This document shows positions 1-7,895 of a stretch of DNA of 27,273 nt, one piece after another. Made by a program: the position numbers and the translations under genes. The stretch spans positions 1 to 27,273 of the forward strand of contig CAMLCX010000010.1 of NCBI GenBank assembly GCA_946478635.1, read 5' to 3'. The stretch's first letter is position 1, and every line of letters starts with the position of its first letter. The notes under the pieces are model-generated. The model was not told the DNA's origin. It did no database searches and saw only the letters and a list, made by a program, of their open reading frames with translations. Origin of the DNA: an uncultured Pseudomonadota bacterium. GTDB lineage: Bacteria > Desulfobacterota_B > Binatia > UBA9968.

Positions 1-801
1 TTCACCGGCGCCACCGATACGGGCCGAAGAGTCATGCAGTCGGCCGCCAAAGATTTCAAGCACGTCACTTTGGAACTGGGCGGCAGCGACCCGATGATCG
101 TCTGCGACGATGCCGATCTGGAGCGCGCGGTGAGCGCGGCTTCGGTTGGCCGGTTCTTCAACTGCGGCCAGGCTTGTTTGGCGGTCAAACGTCTATATCT
201 CTTCGACAAAATCGCCGACGTCTTCATGGAAAAACTCGTGGAAAAAGCCCAGAAGATCAGCGTCGGTAATGGCTTAAAATCAGGTGTGCTGATGGGCCCG
301 CTGCATACTAAAGAACAGCGCCAGGAAGTTGAAGAGCAGGTCGAGGACGCGGTCAAGCGCGGCGGCAAAGTCATCTTCGGCTCGCAGCGCCCGAAAGGTG
401 AAGACTTCGACAAAGGTTATTATTTACAGCCGACGCTGGTCGCCGACGTCGATCCTGCTTCGCGCATGATCCAGGAGGAAGTCTTCGGTCCGGCGTTGCC
501 GATCGTGCGCGTGAAGAATCTGGATCAGGCGATCGAGCAGGCCAATAGCTCTATTTTCGGTCTTGGCTCATCGATCTGGACAAGGGACATCAATCGCGCC
601 ATGTACGGCGCGGAAAACATCGAAGCGGGTTACACCTGGGTCAATTCGGCGCAGATTATCTACGACGAACTGCCCTTCGGTGGCGTCAAGCAGAGCGGTC
701 TCGGCAAGGAGCACGGCGACGAAGCGATCGAGCATTACACCGATTCCAAATCCGTCGTTATCGCGACCGAGACTCACTCGGAGATCATCGGAGGAGAATG
801 A
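1..801 (+). CDS. Aldehyde dehydrogenase, NAD(P)-dependent (5' end missing)
   Basis: This is the C-terminal half of an aldehyde dehydrogenase, which oxidises an aldehyde to the carboxylic acid with NAD(P)+. The frame is open from the first base, so the start lies upstream of the window. The reading begins in the family signature FTGATDTGRRVM. The general-base Glu (codon 73-75, in LELGG) and the catalytic Cys (codon 175-177, in NCGQAC) are both present. The conserved EEVFGP segment and the C-terminal LPFGGVKQSG motif follow. The stop overlaps the first possible start of the next gene (ATGA, 798-801), which suggests an operon with the CoA ligase. An aromatic or aliphatic aldehyde feeding the ligase would make sense, but the substrate cannot be read from this fragment. 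The family is certain; the specificity is not. Confidence 0.95.
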   Translation, partial: FTGATDTGRRVMQSAAKDFKHVTLELGGSDPMIVCDDADLERAVSAASVGRFFNCGQACLAVKRLYLFDKIADVFMEKLVEKAQKISVGNGLKSGVLMGPLHTKEQRQEVEEQVEDAVKRGGKVIFGSQRPKGEDFDKGYYLQPTLVADVDPASRMIQEEVFGPALPIVRVKNLDQAIEQANSSIFGLGSSIWTRDINRAMYGAENIEAGYTWVNSAQIIYDELPFGGVKQSGLGKEHGDEAIEHYTDSKSVVIATETHSEIIGGE

Positions 802-2417
802 TAACGGCGGATCGAAAATCGAGGGCTGAGAATCGCGATCCTCGATCCTCTATCCTCGATCATCCAGCGGATTTCATGAATCTCCACCTGCCTGATATTT
901 ACAATGCCGCCACGACCTTCGTGGACGAAAACATCACTCAAGGTCGCGGTGGCAAAGTTGCCATTTACTACCAAGACCAGAAAATCACCTACCAGGAAGT
1001 TTTCGAGAACGTTAATCGAACCGGCAACGCGCTAAGAGATCTCGGCATCGAGATCGAAAATCGCGTGCTCGTAATACTGCCCGATTCACCGGAATTCGCC
1101 TATGCTTTTTTCGGCGCCATCAAGATCGGCGCCGTCGCCGTGCCCACCAATCCCTGGATGTTCGCCAAGGATTACGAATATCTGATTAACGACAGCCGGG
1201 CGCGCGCCATCGTCGTTCACGAATCGGTCTTGCCGGAAATCGAAAAGATCTGGGATCGCACGCCGTTCTTAAAGCACATTATCGTCGTCGGTGCGGCCAA
1301 AGGTAGAGCGCTTTCCTATGAAAGCCTTATCGGTAAGGCTTCCGCCAAGCTGGACGCCGAGAAAACAACGCGAGATGATGTCTGTTTTTGGGGTTACACC
1401 TCGGGCAGTACCGGCAGTCCCAAAGGCGCGGTGCACCTGCAGCACGACATGATCACGATCAGCGATCTGTTCGTCCAGCCGGTGTTGGGCATGACTGAGA
1501 ACGACCTCTGCTTCTCCGCATCGAAAATGTTTTTTTCTTACGGTTTGGGAAATTCACTCTATTTTCCGTTCCGCTTCGGCGCATCCACCGTGCTCTGGCC
1601 GGAAAAACCCGATCCGGAAAAAATCCTCCAGGTGATTGAAAAATATCGGCCGAGCTTTTTTTTCTCGGTCCCGACGCTATTTGCGCGCTTTATGCGCATT
1701 GAAAAGAAATACGACCTGAGCTCGCTACGCGTTTGTTTGTCTTCCGGCGAGCCCCTGCCTCCGGCGATCTTTCATCAATGGAAAGACCGCACCGGCCTGG
1801 AATTATTGGATGTGGTCGGGTCCACCGAGGCCACGCACGATTTTCTCGCCAACCGCCCCGGGCGAGCCAAGGCCGGCAGCAGCGGCGAGGTCACACCCGC
1901 CTTCGAGGCCAAGATCGTCGACGACGATGGCCGCCAGGTTCCCGTCGGCGAGGTCGGCAACCTTATGGTCAAGGGCGACGCCAATGCCCCTTACTATTGG
2001 AACAAGCATGAGCAAACCAAGCGCATGATGCAGGGCGAATGGCTCAAGACGGGCGATACTTATTATAGCGACGCCGAAGGTTATTATTGGTACTGCGGGC
2101 GCTCGGACGACATGATGAAGGTTGGCGGCTTGTGGGTCTCCCCGATCGAGATCGAAAATACGTTGATGGAACACCCGGCGGTGCTTGAGTCGGGCGTCAT
2201 TGGCGATACCGACGCCGATGGGTTGCTCAAACCCAAGGCTTTTGTCTTGCTGAAAAGCGAATTCAAACCCAGCCCGGAGCTGCAAATCGAACTGCAAAAC
2301 CATGTGAAGAGCAAATTGGCGCCGTACAAGTATCCCCGATGGGTCGAATTTGTCGACGACCTGCCCAAGACCGTCACGGGTAAAATTCAACGCTTTCGTT
2401 TACGCAACAGAAACTGA
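798..2417 (+). CDS. Benzoate-CoA ligase family acyl-CoA synthetase
   Basis: This is an adenylate-forming ligase that converts a carboxylic acid, ATP and CoA into an acyl-CoA through an acyl-AMP. The P-loop-like YTSGSTGSPKG motif, the WLKTGD and GRSDDMMKVGG hinge region and the C-terminal catalytic Lys motif (PKTVTGKIQR) are all visible. The overall sequence, including the opening LPDIYNAATTFVDENI, resembles benzoate/4-hydroxybenzoate-CoA ligases. The start is uncertain. ATG 798 overlaps the aldehyde dehydrogenase stop and has GGAGG very close upstream, but its first 26 residues look non-conserved and come from a short tandem repeat. ATG 876 gives a 513-residue protein starting at the conserved MNLHLPDIYNAA, although no clear ribosome site precedes it. 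An acyl-CoA synthetase with another ring or cyclic acid as substrate is possible. Confidence 0.9.
   Translation: MITADRKSRAENRDPRSSILDHPADFMNLHLPDIYNAATTFVDENITQGRGGKVAIYYQDQKITYQEVFENVNRTGNALRDLGIEIENRVLVILPDSPEFAYAFFGAIKIGAVAVPTNPWMFAKDYEYLINDSRARAIVVHESVLPEIEKIWDRTPFLKHIIVVGAAKGRALSYESLIGKASAKLDAEKTTRDDVCFWGYTSGSTGSPKGAVHLQHDMITISDLFVQPVLGMTENDLCFSASKMFFSYGLGNSLYFPFRFGASTVLWPEKPDPEKILQVIEKYRPSFFFSVPTLFARFMRIEKKYDLSSLRVCLSSGEPLPPAIFHQWKDRTGLELLDVVGSTEATHDFLANRPGRAKAGSSGEVTPAFEAKIVDDDGRQVPVGEVGNLMVKGDANAPYYWNKHEQTKRMMQGEWLKTGDTYYSDAEGYYWYCGRSDDMMKVGGLWVSPIEIENTLMEHPAVLESGVIGDTDADGLLKPKAFVLLKSEFKPSPELQIELQNHVKSKLAPYKYPRWVEFVDDLPKTVTGKIQRFRLRNRN
818..860. repeat. Three tandem 7-mers with an upstream inverted copy
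   Basis: CCTCGAT, CCTCTAT and CCTCGAT stand in tandem at 840-860. ATCGAGG at 818-824 is the exact reverse complement of the first and third copies, so a 7-bp hairpin can form. The element sits between the aldehyde dehydrogenase stop and ATG 876, inside the extra N-terminus implied by ATG 798. This favours the later start of the CoA ligase. Confidence 0.6.
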
Positions 2418-2494
2418 CGATCGAGCACACAGGACTGACGCTGAATCTTCGTCGAGCCTCGCGCATCAACCCCGTTTGCCGTTAAGGAGAGAAC

Positions 2495-3205
2495 ATGGCT
2501 GCCAACATAAAAGAGCTGAAAGAAAACCTGGCGTACTCCTGCAATATCCTCGCGAACGAGGGCCATTGGGACAATATCCTCGGCCATGTTTCGGTGCGCA
2601 TACCCGGGCAGAATCGCATCCTCATGAAGCCCCACAGCTTCGGCTTCGAAGAGATCCGCCCGCAGCATATCATCGTGGTCGATATCGGCAGCGGCAAGAA
2701 AGTGGAAGGCAAGCACGAGCGCCACTCCGAGGTCTTTATCCATACGGAGATTATGAAAGCGCGCCCGGACGTGAACTGCGTGGTTCATTCGCATCCGCCG
2801 TATGCTACTGCTTTCGGTGCGCTCGGCCAGAAACTTCGCCCGATCAGCCACGAAGGCAATATCTTTTACGAAGGCTTGCCGACTTTCGATTACACCACGG
2901 CATTGATTCGCACACCGGAATTAGGCGTGGAGGTGGCAAAAAGCCTGGGCAAATGCCGCGGCTTGCTGATGAAAAACCACGGCTCCACCGTGGTCGGAGA
3001 ATCCATCGAAGTCGCGACACTCTATGCGGTCTTCCTCGAAAAGGCGGCGCGTATTCAACTGATGGCGACCGCATCGGGCGACCCGTCGTGGACCAGCGAC
3101 GAGGAAGCCGCCGTCAAATACGAGCAAATCTACACGCCGCACCGCTTGGAATCCATGTGGGAGTATTTCGTCCGCCGCGCGAGAAAGTTTCGCAAATCAA
3201 GTTGA
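2495..3205 (+). CDS. Class II aldolase/adducin family protein
   Basis: The 236-residue protein belongs to the zinc-dependent class II aldolase/adducin fold (fuculose-phosphate aldolase and ribulose-phosphate 4-epimerase relatives, plus some decarboxylases). The metal-binding His pair lies in HSHPPYATAFGAL and a third metal His in MKNHGSTVVG. The N-terminus (LAYSCNILANEGHWDNILGHVSVR) carries the usual GHVS phosphate- or substrate-loop region. The start is well supported by AAGGAGAG a few bases upstream. It lies 77 bases after the CoA ligase on the same strand, so it may belong to the same catabolic set. Members of this family act as aldolases, epimerases or decarboxylases on different substrates, and the sequence does not tell which. 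The enzyme is presumably cytoplasmic, as no signal peptide or membrane segment is seen. Confidence 0.9.
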   Translation: MAANIKELKENLAYSCNILANEGHWDNILGHVSVRIPGQNRILMKPHSFGFEEIRPQHIIVVDIGSGKKVEGKHERHSEVFIHTEIMKARPDVNCVVHSHPPYATAFGALGQKLRPISHEGNIFYEGLPTFDYTTALIRTPELGVEVAKSLGKCRGLLMKNHGSTVVGESIEVATLYAVFLEKAARIQLMATASGDPSWTSDEEAAVKYEQIYTPHRLESMWEYFVRRARKFRKSS

Positions 3206-3251
3206 TAAGGGAGCTTCGAGCCGGCAGAAGTAACAGGACGAGCCCCAAGTC

Positions 3252-3274
3252 ACAGACTTTGCACCAAAGTCTGT
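3252..3274. terminator. 10-bp perfect hairpin between convergent genes
   Basis: ACAGACTTTG (3252-3261) and CAAAGTCTGT (3265-3274) are exact reverse complements around a 3-nt loop (CAC). It lies 46 bases after the aldolase stop and faces the convergent deaminase gene. No T-run follows on either strand, so it is not a classical intrinsic terminator. It may act as a transcript 3'-end stabiliser or a bidirectional stop. Confidence 0.5.
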
Positions 3275-3353
3275 CAATCGATCTCGCTGGTTGGCGAAGG
3301 TGTCGGACGACAAACCCAATGATCGTAGGGTGAGGCGATCCGAGCTTATATCA

Positions 3354-3381
3354 CCTGGCTACTAGCTTGAATAAAGCCAGG
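3354..3381. repeat. 7-bp inverted repeat just downstream of the deaminase stop
   Basis: CCTGGCT (3354-3360) and AGCCAGG (3375-3381) are exact reverse complements with a 14-nt loop. The second arm ends two bases from the stop codon of the minus-strand deaminase gene. It could form the 3' end of that transcript, but no T-run follows. Confidence 0.4.
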
Positions 3382-3383
3382 AG

Positions 3384-3845
3384 TTAGGGAACAGGCAGAT
3401 CGACTTTATGGAGCTGAACTTGGGTGTAGCGAAGCAACTCCTCGAGGGTGTGGAGTTTATAGGGCTTTAGGTAATGGATGTCTTTGATTCCCGTGTTGAC
3501 GAGCACTTTGAGGCAGTGAATGCATGGCGTATGGGTGATGTAGATAGCGCCGTCTTTGATGCTTGCGCCATTCTTCGCCGCTTGAGCGATGGCGTTCATT
3601 TCCGCGTGAATCGTACGAAAGCAATTCTGTTCCGTCTCGCCGTTGGGAGTCTTGGATTCGTAAATGAGACAACCGGCGTCGGTGCAGTGCGGCATGCCGG
3701 CCGGAGCGCCGTTGTAACCGGTGGCAAGAATGTTTTTATCGCGAACGATGACCGCGCCCACTTTGGCTCTGCTGCAAGTCGACCGCTCCGCCACCTGTTG
3801 GGTGATGGTCATGAAATATTGATCCCAAGTCAACCGTTCGCTCAT
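3384..3845 (-). CDS. dCMP deaminase-type cytidine/deoxycytidylate deaminase
   Basis: The 153-residue protein carries the zinc-dependent deaminase signature: HAEMNAI supplies the zinc His and the proton-shuttle Glu, and TPCIHC supplies two zinc Cys. Further His/Cys residues upstream (PHCTDAGC) resemble the second, structural zinc site of dCMP deaminases and ComEB. Such enzymes convert dCMP to dUMP, feeding thymidylate synthesis in the cytoplasm. The protein starts at MSERLTWDQYFMTI, the usual N-terminus, and its length is typical. It is the last gene of a minus-strand pair, lying 16 bases after the SAM hydrolase gene, and it converges on the aldolase. A role in nucleotide salvage is likely; a ComE-like role in competence cannot be excluded from sequence alone. 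Confidence 0.92.
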   Translation of the reverse strand: MSERLTWDQYFMTITQQVAERSTCSRAKVGAVIVRDKNILATGYNGAPAGMPHCTDAGCLIYESKTPNGETEQNCFRTIHAEMNAIAQAAKNGASIKDGAIYITHTPCIHCLKVLVNTGIKDIHYLKPYKLHTLEELLRYTQVQLHKVDLPVP

Positions 3846-3861
3846 TGGACTCCTCCGACAA

Positions 3862-4644
3862 CTAAGTAAGACCGATAACCTTTACCGTATCACCGATCAT
3901 CGCGCCGCTGCGCTTTTGCGCGCTGCCCCGGTTCACGGCAATTTCCAACAGCCCCCAACTGTTTATTACAGCGACCAGGTCGCCGGCTCCAGCTGCGGCA
4001 TAGTTCGGCGCAACGCCGGCGATGCGAATCTTGCCCAGGACGATTTCAAAGCATTTGCCTGGTCGCCCTGTCAAATCATGCTCCTCGATATTTGTAAACA
4101 GATTACCGAAATTGTCGCTATAGATGATTTCACCGGTGATCTCGTTGCCCTGGTAAATTACTTCGGGAATGGCCAACCGGATAAAATTTTCTACTCTCTC
4201 GCCGAACGCATCCAGAGGCACTCCGAGAGAAAGGTGGGCGCTTACGGGAGCGAAAATATCCCGGCCGTGAAACGTCACGCTGGTCGGCCGTAAATGATAG
4301 GCAGGATTGGAAAGCTGCACGATCTGCACTGGCGCTTCATGGCCGACGGCCAAACTCAGCAGGCCATTATCGGGTCCGATGAAATAATTGCCGCCGCATT
4401 CAATCAAAAGCGGCCGCCGCGGGCCGCCGACTCCGGGATCGACGACCGCGACATGAATCGTCCCGCGCGGGAAGTATCTGATCGAATTGCGCAGCGTCAG
4501 TGCGCCCGCCAGGACATCCTGAGCTGGAATCCCGTGCGTCAGATCGACCACGTCGACCGCCGGATTTATTCCGGCGATTATACCTTTCATAATGCCGACG
4601 TAAGGATCCTGCAGCCCGAAATCGGTGGTTAACGTAATCAACAT
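3862..4644 (-). CDS. S-adenosyl-L-methionine hydrolase (SAM hydroxide adenosyltransferase, DUF62)
   Basis: The 260-residue protein belongs to the SAM-dependent chlorinase/fluorinase fold family. In its common housekeeping branch it hydrolyses SAM to adenosine and methionine. The N-terminal LTTDFGLQDPYVGIMKG, the VVDPGVGGPRRPLLIE segment, IGPDNGLL and FHGRDIFAP motifs are all visible. Established work on the hydrolase branch describes an Asp-Arg-His triad. The Asp and Arg of VDPGVGGPRR and the His of FHGRD match it, which favours hydrolase over halogenase. The gene probably starts the unit with the deaminase gene 16 bases downstream. The 133 bases upstream (4645-4777) contain no structure that I can defend. 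Its biological role is unknown in most bacteria; control of the SAM level is the usual guess. Confidence 0.93.
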   Translation of the reverse strand: MLITLTTDFGLQDPYVGIMKGIIAGINPAVDVVDLTHGIPAQDVLAGALTLRNSIRYFPRGTIHVAVVDPGVGGPRRPLLIECGGNYFIGPDNGLLSLAVGHEAPVQIVQLSNPAYHLRPTSVTFHGRDIFAPVSAHLSLGVPLDAFGERVENFIRLAIPEVIYQGNEITGEIIYSDNFGNLFTNIEEHDLTGRPGKCFEIVLGKIRIAGVAPNYAAAGAGDLVAVINSWGLLEIAVNRGSAQKRSGAMIGDTVKVIGLT

Positions 4645-4777
4645 AAGCCGTGTGTGAATCTAACCGCCAATTTAGGCAAAAATTCTGCAGACCGCAAAGC
4701 CGGCTAGAGGATGTATCGCGATGGGAGTTTGGATGGGGTCTCTGGCAAGGGAGAGCGGAACAAGCGGCACAGAGGGT

Positions 4778-5725
4778 TTAAAGTTCTTCCAACACCGCCG
4801 CAAAGAGGAGCGGTACCATGATCTCCATATGACCCGTGAGGTGATAGCCCTTGCCACTGCCCATCGTCGGCCGATTGACGACATTGGTCAACGGCCGGTA
4901 GTGCTGGAGAAAATCAAGATTCACAGTCGTCAGGTTTTGCACTGAATTTCCCAAGTTTCGCGCCAGGCTCACCGCCTTGAGAAAAACCTCGGGCAGCACA
5001 ACTGCGGAGCCGAAATTCAAGTATACGCCACCTCCAAGTGTCGCGACCACCGAAGTGAGAGTTCGAAAATCTCTAAGACTACAATCCCCGAGCGCCCGTC
5101 CGTCGGCCTTTGGGTGCATGTGAATGATGTCGGTGCCGATGGCAATGTGGCAAGTGACCGGAATGCCCAATTGAGCGGCGCTTGCCAGGATACTTAGTTT
5201 TCGATGCGGCAGGCGGCTTTTATTGATGGCCGTGCCCACGGCTGCGCCGACGCCCAGCTGATTTTTTGCTCCCGCGCTGATTGCTTCATTGATGAATGCG
5301 CCGGTCTCCTCACCCATGCCGAAGCTCCCGTCTCTTAAAGACGCAGCGACGTCCTCCGAGGTTTCGCCCATGTAGGCGAGCTCGAAGTCGTGGATAACTC
5401 CGGCGCCGTTGAGCGCCACCGCGTGAATGATGCCGCGCTCCATGAAATCGATAATCACCGGGCTCAGTCCCACCTTGATCGGATGGGCGCCCATGCCAAG
5501 GAGCACAGTTTTGCCGTTCCTTTTGCTCTCGGCGATCTTGCGCGCAATCGCTTTTAGATTTTGCGCCGCGAGTATATCGGGAAGACCGCGCAGGAATGCG
5601 CGCAGGCTGGCGCCCTTCTTCATTCTCTTGCCCAGCAGAGAGGTTTTGACCTTGCTGAATCGTTTGGCTACGGGGTAGGTTCGGACTTTGGAAAAATCGA
5701 GCGGCTTAAAGATTTTTTTTGCCAT
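4778..5725 (-). CDS. Conserved protein, tentatively deoxyhypusine-synthase-like
   Basis: This is a 315-residue soluble protein with no membrane segment. I do not recognise it with certainty. The block VLLGMGAHPIKVGLSPVI, then the VALNGAGVIHDFELA segment, resembles the NAD-binding region of deoxyhypusine synthase and homospermidine synthase relatives (a GG/GAG..HD pattern after a G-rich strand). It ends with a His/Gly-rich stretch (GKGYHLTGHMEIMVPLL). The N-terminal 40 residues are Lys/Arg rich. Bacteria do not make hypusine, so if the fold is right the substrate is something else, perhaps a polyamine or a sugar-linked compound. It follows gmhA with a 12-base gap and is almost surely co-transcribed with it. 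A link to heptose or envelope sugar metabolism is an inference from position only. Confidence 0.75.
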   Translation of the reverse strand: MAKKIFKPLDFSKVRTYPVAKRFSKVKTSLLGKRMKKGASLRAFLRGLPDILAAQNLKAIARKIAESKRNGKTVLLGMGAHPIKVGLSPVIIDFMERGIIHAVALNGAGVIHDFELAYMGETSEDVAASLRDGSFGMGEETGAFINEAISAGAKNQLGVGAAVGTAINKSRLPHRKLSILASAAQLGIPVTCHIAIGTDIIHMHPKADGRALGDCSLRDFRTLTSVVATLGGGVYLNFGSAVVLPEVFLKAVSLARNLGNSVQNLTTVNLDFLQHYRPLTNVVNRPTMGSGKGYHLTGHMEIMVPLLFAAVLEEL

Positions 5726-5737
5726 GCGCGGGATTGG

Positions 5738-6316
5738 TTAGTTTCCGGGGAAGAGTTGCGCGTCGATCAGCTCGCAAATGACATGGCCGATGAGAATGTG
5801 GCTCTCCTGAATGCGCGCGGTGTTGGTGGTCTCCGAAACACAAAGCATATGGTCGACTAGATCCGCGAGCTTTCCGCCTTTCCCGCCGGTTAAGCCGATG
5901 GTGGTAATCTTTAGCTCCCGGCAGGTTTGCAGCGCCCGGAGCACATTTGTCGCGTTGCCGCTCGTTGAAATAGCCAGAGCGACATCGCCCGCCTTGCCTA
6001 AGGCGCGCACCTGCTTGGCAAAAACCTCGGCATAATCATAATCGTTGGCGATGCTCGTCAGCGCCGACGAATCCGTGGTCAACGCGATCGCGGGCAACGG
6101 CGGTCGCTCGATGCGGAAGCGATTGACGAATTCAGCCGCGATATGCTGGGCATCGGCCGCGCTGCCGCCGTTACCGAAGAGCAGGAGTTTGTTGCCGTTA
6201 CCGAACGCGGTAACAATGGCATCAACGGCGTGGACAACGACATCGATACTGTCCCGCAGGAAGGCCTGCTTAGCGCGGATGCTCTCGTCAAACGCGCGCG
6301 TGATCGCTTCTTTCAT
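5738..6316 (-). CDS. gmhA: Sedoheptulose-7-phosphate isomerase (phosphoheptose isomerase)
   Basis: The 192-residue SIS-domain protein isomerises sedoheptulose 7-phosphate to D-glycero-D-manno-heptose 7-phosphate, the first step toward ADP-heptose for lipopolysaccharide core. The sugar-phosphate loop FGNGGSAADAQHIAAE, the FVNRFRIERPPLPAIALT strand with the following DSSALTSIANDY, and the ISTSGNATNVLRAL loop are hallmarks of GmhA rather than of other SIS proteins. The C-terminal segment RIQESHILIGHVICELID is also typical. The length equals that of E. coli GmhA. A possible promoter upstream is TTTACG-N17-TAAAAG on the minus strand at about 6344-6372 (weak, 4 of 6 matches in each box). The gene leads the pair with the DHS-like gene. 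Its presence indicates a Gram-negative envelope with heptose. Confidence 0.95.
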   Translation of the reverse strand: MKEAITRAFDESIRAKQAFLRDSIDVVVHAVDAIVTAFGNGNKLLLFGNGGSAADAQHIAAEFVNRFRIERPPLPAIALTTDSSALTSIANDYDYAEVFAKQVRALGKAGDVALAISTSGNATNVLRALQTCRELKITTIGLTGGKGGKLADLVDHMLCVSETTNTARIQESHILIGHVICELIDAQLFPGN

Positions 6317-6384
6317 GAGTTAAACCGGCGGTAATGGAGAAAACTTTTACCACATGCCCGAGAGAGCGTAAAGCCGAGCTCGCT

Positions 6385-6406
6385 AAAAATCCGGGATCGC
6401 ACCCGG
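6385..6406 (-). terminator. Candidate intrinsic terminator after the HD-domain gene
   Basis: Read on the minus strand, CCGGG, a 6-nt loop and CCCGG form a GC-rich 5-bp stem (6406-6391), followed by ATTTTT. It lies about 40 bases after the stop of the HD-domain gene and before gmhA. The stem is short, so efficiency is uncertain. Confidence 0.5.
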
Positions 6407-6446
6407 GCGCACAAAGCGACGATTGGAATCTTTAAAAGTAGCGTGG

Positions 6447-7850
6447 CTAGACGCTGGTTTTAACCGCCGGAGAGTGGCCCTTCAATGCGTTCTCCGCGAC
6501 TTGGGCAAGGATCTGGTCGTGGTCGTGGTCGAGCGAGAAGACGCGGAACTGAACGACCTTGGAAGGAATGTATTCAAACAACTCCGCCAGGGTTTCCTTG
6601 GTAATCTCGCCGCTGGACGGATCGAAGATGTGAATTTGTTTTTTGCCCATCGAAAACGGATTCTCGGGGCGCGGATCTTGAGTCGCCATGTCGACGCGGA
6701 AAATCATGTCGCGCGATGCGGCGGGAAGGGCCGAGCGAATGCGCTTTTCCCAGTCCGTATCCTGAATCAGCGCCACGCCGTAGCGCAGCTCGTTCAGCGA
6801 CAGCGTGCGATCATAAGCCATCTTCCATTTGACCTCGCGATGCAGCACCGATTCCCACTCTTTGCCGAGCGCTTCGAGCTCGCCTTTTTGGCGTCGCCAG
6901 CGCGACACCTCTTCCAGCAACGACCAATCCGTCAGGTATAGGTAGTCGTCCATGTGCTCGAGAGGATTGCCCGGAAACAGGACTTTCATGGTTTCGGGGA
7001 AGATCTCTCGCAAATGTAAGTCGATGGCGCGCGTTGTCCGGTGGTAGTAGACATTGGTGTAAAGATACAGGCGCGCATTGAGAAACGTTGTGAGCGCACC
7101 GTTTCCGGCCTTGTGTACGGTTAGACCTTTGGGAGTAAAAAAGGTGTAGTGAATCAACCGTTCCCGGTCGATGGGTCCCGGATGGACGCCGCACATGTAG
7201 GAGTCGCGCGACACATAATCGAGATTATCGAAGGTAAAAATTCCACCGGTTAGCGGTTGCAGGAAACGGACCCACTTGGCCTTACGCTGATCCTCCTTAC
7301 CGTTCTTTTTGATGGGAAACGCTACATCTTCGGGCCGGAGTTCTTCGCCGGGCGCAAACGCACCACTCGGGCTGCGACGCAGTTGGCGGATAAGGTCGCC
7401 CAGATGCTTCTGTATGATCGTCTGACCGAGATCTTCATGGGTGAGATCGTAGTTGATCAAGAAATTATCATCGAAAAAATGACCGAAGGGGCCGTGGCCG
7501 ATGTCATGCAAAAGACCCGTGACACGCATGTATTCCTCGATGAACGGGCCTGAGGGGCACTCATCGCCGAGCACTTTACGCAGGGACGGGTATAAATGCT
7601 TGGCAAATTCACCCGCTAGATGCATGGCGCCGAGCGAGTGTTGGAAGCGGCTGTGCTCGGCGGAAGGATAGACCCAGCGCGCGCTTTGCAGTTGATAAAT
7701 ATAGCGGAGCCGCTGTACCCAGGGGGAGTCGATCAGCGCCTTTTCGGTGATTTCGGCCTTCTGCTCGGGAACGGTAAACTGAATATAGCGATGGATCGGA
7801 TCGGCGATCAGCGCCGTCCCTTCATATTCATTTTCGGTCGATTGGCCCAT
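6447..7850 (-). CDS. HD-domain phosphohydrolase (dNTPase/SAMHD1-like family)
   Basis: The 467-residue cytoplasmic protein carries the HD metal-binding arrangement: the His of HSRFQHSLGAMHLA, then the His-Asp doublet in GLLHDIGHGPFGHFFDD. The opening ADPIHRYIQFTVPEQK (IHG-like) and WVQRLRYIYQLQSARWVYP are typical of the COG1078 family of HD phosphohydrolases. Some relatives are dNTP triphosphohydrolases; for most the substrate is unknown. The region around ISRDSYM-like VSRDSYMCGV and HRTTRAIDLHLREI matches the family's core. It lies 45 bases after the archease gene on the same strand, likely in one unit. The start ATG has no obvious ribosome site. A nucleotide-hydrolase role is likely, but the exact substrate is not readable. 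Confidence 0.9.
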   Translation of the reverse strand: MGQSTENEYEGTALIADPIHRYIQFTVPEQKAEITEKALIDSPWVQRLRYIYQLQSARWVYPSAEHSRFQHSLGAMHLAGEFAKHLYPSLRKVLGDECPSGPFIEEYMRVTGLLHDIGHGPFGHFFDDNFLINYDLTHEDLGQTIIQKHLGDLIRQLRRSPSGAFAPGEELRPEDVAFPIKKNGKEDQRKAKWVRFLQPLTGGIFTFDNLDYVSRDSYMCGVHPGPIDRERLIHYTFFTPKGLTVHKAGNGALTTFLNARLYLYTNVYYHRTTRAIDLHLREIFPETMKVLFPGNPLEHMDDYLYLTDWSLLEEVSRWRRQKGELEALGKEWESVLHREVKWKMAYDRTLSLNELRYGVALIQDTDWEKRIRSALPAASRDMIFRVDMATQDPRPENPFSMGKKQIHIFDPSSGEITKETLAELFEYIPSKVVQFRVFSLDHDHDQILAQVAENALKGHSPAVKTSV

Positions 7851-7895
7851 ATTTGTATCGGGGATTTTGCGCCAATTGGATCCATTCCAAGCGTT

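Noticed and set aside
1803..2390. 195-codon minus-strand frame inside the CoA ligase
   Set aside because: It is antisense to a well-supported gene and shows no recognisable domain.
2350..3333. Long 327-codon + strand frame overlapping the aldolase gene
   Set aside because: It overlaps the CoA ligase end and the whole aldolase gene in another frame, has an Arg/Pro/His-rich shadow composition and no family motif, whereas the aldolase frame has clear motifs and a ribosome site.
7872..7885. CCAATTGG/TGGATCCA short palindromes before the HD-domain gene
   Set aside because: They are short, overlap each other and have no matching context; chance is the simpler explanation.
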